From Beroe ovata (taxonomy: Eukaryota > Ctenophora > Nuda > Beroida > Beroidae): DNA of 11,627 nucleotides. The position numbers and the translations under genes are program-made. The stretch covers positions 801 through 12,427 of the forward strand of contig CAMPET010000296.1 in NCBI GenBank assembly GCA_946803715.1, given 5' to 3'. Below the pieces are notes generated by a model. It ran no database searches. It was not told the DNA's origin and was given only the letters and a program-made list of their open reading frames with translations. Of this stretch, positions 1 through 7,979 are shown in pieces. The stretch's first letter is position 1; each line of letters begins with the position of its first letter.

Positions 1-1
1 T

Positions 2-446
2 ATGTAGTCTAATGCCTACAGTATCATCAATTTGCAAACTGAAACCACTGAGTAGTTACGAATGAAGCATTCTGACACCAATTTATTATACGCAGTCATC
101 ACTCTGCAAATACACTGTACACTGACACCTCTCAGTGTGGAAATAGGGATATGTCTTGGGCTTGGATATCGTCAGTTTGTACCTCAACTCTGCTGTGATC
201 ATATGTGATGCTTTGTGCGCAGTTGTCGTTACAGTTGTCGTTACAGTTGTTTGTTACAGTTGTCGTTACAGGATTCAGAGGTACCTAATCAGCCCAGAAC
301 ATTGACAGGGCACCTTGTTAGACAATTAAATGGGCAGTTGTCGGCAGACTAGGCCCCCTCTTATGAACTCCGACACCACACTACATGTGAACATCACCTT
401 GTACGCTGAAAACTCTCCGTTATGTACTATCAGTATCACGANCCAC
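2..446. repeat. Copy 1 of a 472-bp-period repeat
   Basis: This block aligns along its length with 2112-2608. Shared stretches include gtatcatcaatttgcaaact, gaaaccactgagtagttacg, gtggaaatagggatatgtct and tgggcttggatatcgtcagt. Relative to copy 2 it lacks a 62-bp segment and carries an expanded 12-bp tandem repeat at 220-271. It ends in tatgtactatcagtatca, which joins to the start of the next unit in copy 2. The left end may be cut by the window edge. No coding capacity is recognised. Confidence 0.85.
220..271. repeat. 12-bp tandem repeat, about four copies
   Basis: Units of CAGTTGTCGTTA run head to tail. The third unit has one extra base (CAGTTGTTTGTTA). The corresponding place in copy 2 (near 2390-2403) has a single gtcgtcgttaca, so the expansion is private to copy 1. 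Confidence 0.9.
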
Positions 447-1619
447 ATACATACCTACATGAAAATCGGCACGGATACTTAAATTTGTAAGAAACAAGCA
501 ATACAAAATAGCTTTAATTAATGTGAAATGTTAATGGCCAAGAGCTTACGAGAAAATCGTGAAGTTGCAAGAAAACAGGAGCTGAGTTCACTAAACAACC
601 CCTAAACGTGTATATGAGGGTTCGTCTCTGATAGAACTGTGTTGCAGATCAGTTCATGAACTGCTTTTGTGAAACTGAACTTAGACGAGATGCAGGACGC
701 ATCTGAAGTTTTTCAAGTATCATACATTCTCTAAAAGCTAAAATATGCGTATCACTTTCATAATTGCAGAGGAGCATTTCATATTAACTCAAAGCTATCG
801 AAAAATACACTCAAATCGATAAGGAAGGCACAAAATAGGTGTTGGACTGTTGGAATAGTCAAGCGCGCGGCTCGCGAGACATTTGTTTCGCGCGCGCGAA
901 AAATTAAGAACAAATAAAATGCGATCAATAAATAGTCTACAAGGTTAAACTGGTGAATGAGAAGACCCTTTTCATGGGTAGTTGAAAAATGTATTTCTTG
1001 AAAACAGGAATTCCTACTTAGATTGAGATTAATAGCCATCTACCTTTGTGAACGAGCAAGGATGACAGGACCTTGGTAAATCAAATTCGATGCACTACGA
1101 GTGTCAGGTCAATGCGCTACGTAGGTTCCGCTTAATTCAATATTTCGATCAGATTGCCCGAAAATGACACTGTCCTAAGTGAATTAAAAAACCATAACGA
1201 AAAGACAGCTCCAATCGAGATGAAATACGGTAGATATTGATATACATACGCATACAGAAATGACACACGAATATATAATCAACGGAAATATAACCTCTGA
1301 CCATAGAAACTCTTCTAGAAACTCAGAATTTAAGATGTGAGTCATGCCCGGATAGCCCATCGGGTATTAAATTGAATGATATCGCGGAAATTGGGCGCTC
1401 CGGTGCTAGAGAGTATTTGCCCCGGTATCCCCTTTCACACTCTTGAGCAATGCAATCGACAGTTTTGTTCCTCGGCAAATAGTGAAAATTTAGTGAAACT
1501 AACTAAAGAACTAAGATAGAAAAGAAAAACGATTTAGGGATCGATTATAGTTTCGTTGTAACAACATGGCACCTACATTTTGGTTTGCAACAGTTGACTC
1601 AACAGTTGACTCTTTACTG
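447..1619. other. Spacer without recognised gene
   Basis: The stretch is AT-rich with a CG islet at 862-901 holding CTCGCGAGA (871-879) and the perfect palindrome TTTCGCGCGCGCGAAA (886-901). A second palindrome, CAGTTCATGAACTG, lies at 650-663. No convincing exon or RNA gene is seen. Confidence 0.55.
886..901. repeat. Perfect 16-bp CG palindrome
   Basis: TTTCGCGCGCGCGAAA reads the same on both strands. It lies 7 bp after a CTCGCGAGA half of the known TCTCGCGAGA element. Alternating CG tracts can adopt Z-DNA, and the TTT..AAA flanks resemble E2F sites. Function is unknown. Confidence 0.6.
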
Positions 1620-2111
1620 ACTCCTCACACTGTGCTTGGACACTACACTACACGGCACAAGCTAACGCCCTACTGTGCGCTGACCCCAACCCGTCCTCTG
1701 ACATTATTCTGCTGCTTTCACAAACACAAGTTTTTACACTGAAACCACTTAAAGTTTAAACTATTGAACATGTCACAATCTGGGGACTCGTCACAATCTG
1801 ATACCACACTGCACGCTGTCACCATCTTGTCACCTGTGCTTTGACAACAGGCACTACGCTGACACCAGTTACCACTGAGTACACCCTCAATATTTCACAC
1901 TTTGGTTCCAATGACACCACCCTGTTCTCTGACACTCTCCTGTTCGCTGCTGCCTCCCTTCTATCACAAATTTGTATACACTGAGTGAAAACACTGAGTG
2001 ACTACTGAATAAGTCTAGAATCTGAGAACCCGACACACTCTCATACCACAATACACGCTGACACCACCCTGTAAATCTAACATTATTTTGTAAGTGTGCG
2101 CTGACAAATCG

Positions 2112-2608
2112 ATGTAGTGTAATGCCTACAGTATCACAAATTTGCAAACTGAAACCACTGAGTAGTTACGAGTGAAGCATTCGGACACCAAATTATTATA
2201 CGCAGTCATCATTCTGCAAATACACTGTACACTGACACCGCTGAGTACTATAGTACTCGTTGCTCTCACACCACGTGGCCACCACACTGTACGCTGACAC
2301 CTCTCAGTGTGGAAATAGGGATATGTCTTGGGCTTGGATATCGTCAGTTTGTACCTCGACTCTGCTGTGATCATGTGATGCTATGTGCGCCGTCGTCGTT
2401 ACAAGAATCAGAGGTACCTATTCAGCCCAGAACATTGTTAGACCGTGAAAATAAATCCTTATGTGTGCAGTTGTCGGCAGACTAGGCTCTAGCTCTTTTT
2501 ATGAGACCTATCTTGTTATGTTTGGCTTGTGCTCCGACACCACACTACATGTGAACACCATTCTGTACGCTTGAAGTTGAAACTCTCAGTTATGTACTAT
2601 CAGTATCA
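2112..2608. repeat. Copy 2 of the 472-bp-period repeat
   Basis: This is the fuller copy. It includes the 62-bp segment absent from copy 1, bounded by the 16-bp near-identical direct repeats ACTGTACACTGACACC (2224-2239) and ACTGTACGCTGACACC (2286-2301). A perfect 16-bp palindrome, GAGTACTATAGTACTC, lies at 2243-2258. The unit restarts at 2601 (cagtatcaacaaattgcaaa compared with cagtatcac at 2129), which defines the period. Confidence 0.85.
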
Positions 2609-2900
2609 ACAAATTGCAAATTGAAACCACTGAGTTGTAACTAATGAAGCAAGTCATCCGGCTATACTAGCTATCACACTGACATCACAATATATGCAGT
2701 CACCACTCTGTGCTGACACCAGCAGACAAACTGATTCCTTGACACCATTCTAAATTGTACTGTTAACTGTACAGTGGTCTCATCAGTGAATAGTGAACGA
2801 TGCCACTGCGTTACCTTTCAGTTTCATAACTTCATAGGCTTCATTCACTGATACCACTAGCACTCTATGCTCTCACACCACGGGGTCCGGTCCAAATTGT
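2601..2900. repeat. Partial, degenerate third copy of the 472-bp repeat
   Basis: The start (caaattgcaaattgaaacca followed by ctgagttgtaactaatgaag) matches the start of copies 1 and 2. Similarity then decays, with a recognisable echo near 2868 (ctatgctctcacaccacggg compared with cgttgctctcacaccacgtg in copy 2). The right boundary is approximate. Confidence 0.6.
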
Positions 2901-3280
2901 CCATATACTACATATTTGTGCTCAGAAATTAAGTACACTAACACCGCTCTGACAACACACTTGACACGGGATGAAAAGAGGTGCCAGATTTTCCTAATTC
3001 AGAACCGTACTGGTTTTAGCAGTTTCGATTAATTTCAACCGTTTTCCAGAATATTAGAATATATAGTTGTAATATTGCTGTACCTACTATTGACACTGCA
3101 CAGCATACGCTGTGACCACAGTGCTTTGACGTCATTCTGTACCTACGCCGACACCACTGGCTTCAACACTGGAACAGTTTTGGCCCTGGCAATTCATTCA
3201 TCACACTCCGGTACGATAATACCAATTTTTATCACACTGAACCACACTACATGCAGGCCACGTAATAACACAATGACATG

Positions 3281-4930
3281 ATTTGAGATTTCCCGTTTCA
3301 TTCTCGATGATGATACGTAGACACATGCATCACGAATCCTAGGAAGCATCTAGGTAGGTACTTATAGAATCATCCCAACCCAGAAACCAGATTCAAACAG
3401 TTGAACGTAAACAGTACTTTTGAGCTACTGACTCATTAAGATGTTGTGGTAGAAAGCATTCTGGGAACAAGGGATGATAGAAGCTCGAGATAGATAACGA
3501 TGAGCTGATAGTGTTCAACTTGACAACTCCTCTCAACTCCTCGGGCCCACTGATAATACATACTTCTTCGATTTATGCTGGTATAAAGACATGACATCGA
3601 ATGTGCCTATGTCAAAGCGAACAACGAAGTTTGAAACGCACTACGCAGCATAAAGTGATGTATACACTATACATTCATGGTTATACTCGCGTGTAATGAT
3701 CGCGAATAAGATATCAAAACATCCGCAACTATCAAAACAAGGTTGTATAACGCTGATGGAAGAATGTTGGGGTAGATTGTACAATGTACATTGTACATGG
3801 TATAGTCCTCTAGTGCCTACAGTGTGTATACATGCTTCGTGTGTAAAGAGTGAATATGATTGCTTGCAGAGGAATAAACTTAATTGAATTACCGACAAAT
3901 GTGTGGAAAGTGCGCGGCTCTACGACGAGGGGAAACTGTCTAAAATGCTTCAGTGTGGGTGGCATATGAGATGAATCGATCACTTGCATGCCTCTAACGT
4001 GGTCTGAGGGTGAAAGAAACAATCCCAATCTGTTTTTTGGCAAGTTTTGATGAATTTCAAGATATGCATGCGTCGACACAACATCTGAAACTCCGCGCGT
4101 TGAGCGCGAGCTACTTGTCAGAGTGAGAGGTCGGAAATTCTTGATTTGAATAATGGTTCAATGTTCTTCATATAGTCTGTTTTGCAACGTTTAACTGAGC
4201 AGATTGGTCAAAAATTGAGCCGATGAAATTGAAACGATCAGTGTCAAAACTTAAACTGAGTTTGTGAAATAAGCCGCGCACATAGCCTGCTATTATTTCG
4301 AAAATAACATTGCAGAGGATTGACTATGACTTTCGTATAACTTTCATACATGAGACTTATACCATATAAGGAATAATCATCGGCAGCTGCAAGTTCGTGC
4401 CTGTGTGTGCTCTTAACTTGATTTCGTTGTTTATAGAAAGGAATCCATTGCTAATTCAAATTTCAATTGATAATCATCCTAAATAGATAGCCGTTACAGT
4501 TACACACCGTTACCTTTACCTTACGCCGTGAATTGTGGAATTATAGGTAGAACAAAAAACCTATGATGTTGTTGCGATGGAGGATGATGGTCAATGGCGT
4601 TGTATCGTATGTTGATTCATGATTGAACGTTTTGGTGTTCATGGTCTTATTCTTGAAGTTGAATTTGGCACGATACATTGATGCATNCTCATGCATGGTG
4701 TGCATGAAATGGAACTCTCTTTATTGGAATGACTGCAATGTTCTCATACTTTCACTTCAACTCATTATGAATTCAGAATTTGGAAGGTTCTTTATGTTGT
4801 TATATCAGACTCTAAATGACTTCAGACTTCTATATCATCAACAACTTCCTTACCAGTCTTTTTTCAATTTTCTTGAATTCAAATATAATACCCCTGAAAT
4901 CTCTGCATCGCTGACATATGCTAGGTCCCA
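3281..4930. other. AT-rich stretch without recognised gene
   Basis: Short open frames occur on both strands (3641-4079 and 4623-4934, the latter with an ambiguous base at 4687). None shows a known domain, family motif or convincing splice structure. The main structured element is the palindrome at 3778-3797. Confidence 0.5.
3778..3797. repeat. Perfect 20-bp palindrome
   Basis: TGTACAATGTACATTGTACA is an exact self-complement with no spacer and is built from TGTACA/TGTAC words. Flanking it at a distance are ATGTATACAC (about 3658-3667) and its complement within gtgtgtatacatg (about 3821-3833). This suggests a decayed inverted-repeat element or a binding site for a dimeric factor. Confidence 0.65.
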
Positions 4931-4950
4931 CTAGTGAGGAACGCGCGCTA

Positions 4951-5080
4951 GTCACGTGACTTAATTCTGCATCGTGATTGGTCTAACGGCGCTTCCCTGC
5001 GCAAACGTCTCAAAACGGCCATGGGTAAACTATTTGGCCGTCTACTATAAAATCCCGCCAGCAAGGGTAGGGTGAAATCC
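4951..5080 (+). promoter_or_regulatory. Promoter-like array: E-box palindrome, CCAAT, TATA
   Basis: In order on the plus strand are GTCACGTGAC (4951-4960, a perfect CACGTG E-box palindrome) and TGATTGGTC (4975-4983, an inverted CCAAT box). Next comes a 7-bp inverted repeat ACGGCCA/TGGCCGT (5015-5021 and 5035-5041), then TATAAAAT (5046-5053). The order suits an RNA polymerase II promoter with a start near 5076-5083. The predicted 5' leader can fold by pairing AGGGTGAA (5069-5076) with TTCACCCT (5106-5113). No known gene follows. The ATG at 5119 opens only about 53 codons, which I do not recognise. Confidence 0.5.
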
Positions 5081-5560
5081 TACAAAGTCACACGTTGCGC
5101 GCCCCTTCACCCTTGGTAATGGCCTTTGCCCTTTATTCATTATTTGAATTTCAGTTTCCCTATGTCGTACTCATATGTGATCTGAAAAGTCTAAAAATGA
5201 AAAAGGAGCAGCGCCTGAGCGGCGCACGGTTGCCAGTGCCTTGGCCTTGTCAGATTTTACTTGACCTCTGTTTCTCGTGAGCGCGCCAGCTGTCCATGTC
5301 ATTGTCTATTGTCTCGCGAGATCATCGAGAGACGAGGCAGCCGCCAGCCAGTCTGACTCTAGTGAGCAAGGCTGTCCGAGAATATAATAATGAATATCAA
5401 TAATTTTGCGCCGCAGGCTGCAGGTGCACAAATGCAAAATTAAAAATAAAACGAAATTCTCGACAAATGATCGGCAACATATCTTCCTGCGCTCGCGCTG
5501 CATTGCCATTGCATGACCCAAATACTCCGCAAGCGCTCACGCTGCGTCGTCAGTTGTGCG
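5081..5560 (+). other. CpG-richer islet, possible short transcript
   Basis: Downstream of the TATA box, DNA is richer in GC and CpG than the surroundings up to about 5560. It includes TCTCGCGAGA (5312-5321) and AATAAA at 5445-5450. A promoter-to-poly(A) unit of about 390 nt is possible but unproven. The only open frame from ATG 5119 ends at 5280 and shows no recognised domain. It could be a first exon, a non-coding RNA, or a fragment of an LTR-like element. Confidence 0.3.
5312..5321. promoter_or_regulatory. TCTCGCGAGA palindromic element
   Basis: This is an exact match to the TCTCGCGAGA (CGCG-box) element known from CpG-island promoters in vertebrates and bound by Kaiso-type factors. It lies about 235 bp downstream of the predicted start. 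A 9-bp match, CTCGCGAGA, occurs at 871-879. Confidence 0.5.
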
Positions 5561-6676
5561 CGTCTCCAAGGTCTTTTTACGAATTTTCAGAGTAAAATAA
5601 GGGCGCGCAACGTGTGCATCAGCATACCTGACCGCCATCGAAATCCAATACGATGGCATATTTTGCTTGGAACAAAAAGAAGACAGCTCTTCAAAGAATT
5701 CATTTCAAATTTATGTACAGAGCTCTCTTGTTTCATAGATGTTCCCTTTAACAATGCCGCCAAATGTTAGAGCAGGCTAATAGTTATTTCGTCAATATTT
5801 ATGTCACAAATCACTGAATACATTGAACCGTGCCATTACCAGACTCAGCACAGATCTGTCTCTAAAAAGTCACAATTACACCATCACAATCTGAAATATG
5901 GTTCAACCTACCAAACAAGTTGAAAAATAGAAAATAACAGTCATTGGAACAGTTAAAGGCATCAGGTATGGCCCCAGAGTGGAAATGAATATTTGTTACC
6001 GGGCCCGTGTTGACCTCAAGTCTTTAACACGTTGCACTTACATATAAGAAGGAAGTTCACATACGGGGCTCGAAATTACACAACTATCATTATTCAGTTT
6101 GGGATCAATATGCCGGACGAAGGGCGGCTCTTTAGCACAGAACTCACTGGAAATGCGTCAATCACACGGAGATATGGGGAACCCTGCATCGAATTGAGTG
6201 CCAGGACGAGCGAAATCGATGTCGGCCTTCGCTTCCCGTGGTGTCACACACACAAACACGATGACATGTCATGACAGAGTATTCTCTCTCGTTCGCGTGG
6301 TACATAAAAACTTTCGTTATAAAAATCATCAGTCAAATGCTAAAAGTGCACTTAAAAATATTAATTTAAAAATGATGCGTTTATATGTATGTTTGTGGAA
6401 CAAGGGTGTGACCAGAAAATTTTAAATATATTTCTACGAAAGAAAACAATTAAATAAAAATGGATATACTGGACAGTAAAAACATTAGGCTGCTCTCAGA
6501 AATATAAAATAAAAACAACAAAATCTGTTCTTTACTCGTCCTACTACACTTTTCATGGAAACTGAATTCTTCGAGAGTTTCAATTATATTAACGTTCACG
6601 CATTCTCAATCAAACAACAGACGCCTCCAAATTCGTGTTAACATTCGCTCTCCAATTCTTATTATCATAACTCTCT
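5561..6676. other. Spacer without recognised gene
   Basis: Overlapping plus-strand open frames at 6032-6425 were examined. They show no recognised domain, and the first lacks an ATG near its beginning. From 6330 onward the sequence is strongly A/T-rich, with AATAAA on the plus strand near 6453. Nothing further can be supported. Confidence 0.5.
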
Positions 6677-6735
6677 CACGCACACACACACAGACACACA
6701 CACCCACACACACACACCCACACACACACACACCC
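6677..6735. repeat. (CA)n microsatellite
   Basis: About 59 bp of CA dinucleotides interrupted by CAGA and CACCCA variants. Confidence 0.95.
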
Positions 6736-6777
6736 GTGATCTTACACTTTGTACAACCACGATCTTCAGAGACGTCA

Positions 6778-6953
6778 TGAAGTGTCCATCAGCTTTAATC
6801 TGCGAAAATAAACCTAACTTAAGCTCTTGGACACTTCACTGCAAGACTCCTCTCTTTTAAAGAGTTGATAGTGCTCATTCAAAAGGGGAAACGTTTGGCT
6901 CATGGCCAAAAGCTTTTTTGTGACAACCCTTCACTCAAGAGGAGCTTTGCAGT
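6778..6953. repeat. Multi-arm inverted-repeat (foldback) element
   Basis: TGAAGTGTCCA (6778-6788) is the exact complement of TGGACACTTCA (6828-6838), with AGCTT/AAGCT pairing further inside (6791-6795 with 6821-6825). Directly adjoining, ACTGCAAGACTCCTCT (6838-6853) pairs with AGAGGAGCTTTGCAGT (6938-6953) except for two central mismatches. Inside it TTTGGC and GCCAAA form a small third stem (about 6894-6909). No coding potential is seen. It could be a MITE relic or a structured RNA segment. Confidence 0.6.
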
Positions 6954-7793
6954 CAAAAACAAGAAAAATGTTTTACAAATCACTTTCAAATAACAAATTC
7001 TAAATTTCAAAATGTCGAGTTGAGGGCAATGTATACAGTCGACTGATAACTGAGTCGGAGTTGTGGCTCAACTCTGAGTAATACCATGAGGGAATGGGAT
7101 CTTTGGATACATGAAATCTGGATGATTGGAACAAATTTAATAGAAAAAATGAGTTATTATATAAGCCCAAGGCGCAACCCAATATATTTAAATACACCCA
7201 AACATTATTAAAACATCTTAAAAAGACCTAGAAATTGACAAATATCATTGCAAAAATTAAATTCGAAAAACAATTTACTGGGGAACAAAATGGTATACAG
7301 GGTATCTAATCGCTAAATACATACACAGGTAAACTTGAAGTAGCCAGACTCCATGTAGATTGTAGAATGTACGCACTGAACAATTACACGAATTCCTTTT
7401 ACTTGAAGTATATCAATTTTCCTCAAAAATCTGTTAGAATCGCAGCCAGATTGTAATCATCACGATGCACTCGGGACAGAATGAGTTTTCGTCAAATTAC
7501 TGAAAAGTTTTTCATCCATTCTGAAGGTGATTAGCGTCATACATCGAAAAAAGATAAACTCGGAGAGTTTTCTTTAGCAATTCTCAAACTCTTTTCAAAT
7601 TTTTGTTATTTTATCGAAATCATTGTCAGTTTTGCAGATTGAGAGATTGTTTGTGATGGCTGAGGCTGATTTCTGCAAATAACGCGCGCGCGCCCCCTCA
7701 CGATCACGCATGCAACTGTTTCTCATCACGGGGTGACAGAGGTTCTCCCATCTCAAGTGTGCCACTCCCATAGGATGTCATTTTCCTGAGTTC
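6954..7793. other. 3' flank or 3' UTR of the RBMS-like gene, no other gene seen
   Basis: The stretch is AT-rich with a gcgcgcgcgc tract near 7683-7692. The minus-strand open frame at 7000-7197 has no family features. Part of this stretch is probably 3' UTR of the minus-strand gene. Confidence 0.4.
7136..7141 (-). terminator. Possible poly(A) signal ATTAAA for the RBMS-like gene
   Basis: No AATAAA was seen on the minus strand between the stop at 7923 and about 6400. The variant ATTAAA occurs once at 7141-7136, about 780 nt after the stop. It is a weak candidate based on a short motif alone. The 3' UTR could instead use another variant hexamer or contain a further exon. Confidence 0.2.
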
Positions 7794-7922
7794 CTACTGC
7801 AGGCCACTGAAGATGAAATAATATCACGGGATATTATGGACATCTATGCAAAAACTGAAGCATGTTAAACAAATATCATAACTCATGACATCACTGACCA
7901 TATGCATTATCATGTTTTTTAG

Positions 7923-7979
7923 TTACCTGACATCGTAAACAGCATAGTTTCCATGGTGGTTGTCATTTTGATTATGATT
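7923..7979 (-). CDS. RBMS: RBMS-like exon H: probable terminal coding exon
   Basis: After the acceptor cttacgttttcag, the phase-0 reading is [18 protein letters not shown] then TAA (7925-7923). [12 protein letters not shown] resembles the short end of vertebrate RBMS proteins (..NDHSPY.F..), which supports this as the C-terminus. CAG|GTAACT at 7927/7926 looks like a donor, so a spliced form could avoid this stop and end a few codons later (see findings). The upstream intron is 143 nt. Confidence 0.75.
   Translation of the reverse strand, partial: NHNQNDNHHGNYAVYDVR

Larger units (their letters stand above)
1620..3280. repeat. Degenerate short-unit repeat field (CTGACACCA / CTGTACGCTGACACC)
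   Basis: GACACC, ACACCAC and CTGTAC/CTGTGC words recur at irregular spacing of about 15-60 bp throughout, for example near 1860, 1913, 2050, 2231, 2296, 2536, 2716, 2740 and 3160. The 472-bp unit is itself built from these words. Open frames here, such as minus-strand 1887-2374, only reflect the repeat (recurring Cys-Gln-Arg-Thr) and are not taken as genes. Confidence 0.6.

Noticed and set aside
779-1039. Minus-strand open frame of 86 codons
   Set aside because: No domain, no splice support, crosses the CG palindrome; typical chance frame.
1887-2374. Two minus-strand open frames with recurring CQRT/GWCQR words
   Set aside because: The recurring residues come from the short DNA repeat (CTGTACGCTGACACC); the frames lie inside the repeat array.
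3641-4079. Overlapping open frames on both strands
   Set aside because: Opposite-strand shadows over AT-rich DNA; no recognisable motif or family match.
4623-4934. Plus-strand frame of 103 codons, hydrophobic at its start
   Set aside because: Contains an ambiguous base, no ATG at its opening, no known domain; the composition is explained by AT-richness.
5306-5521. Minus-strand frame of 71 codons in the CpG-richer islet
   Set aside because: Starts from a non-ATG codon, no family features, and runs against the direction of the promoter-like array.
6032-6425. Overlapping plus-strand frames
   Set aside because: No recognised domain and no good splice sites; left as non-coding.
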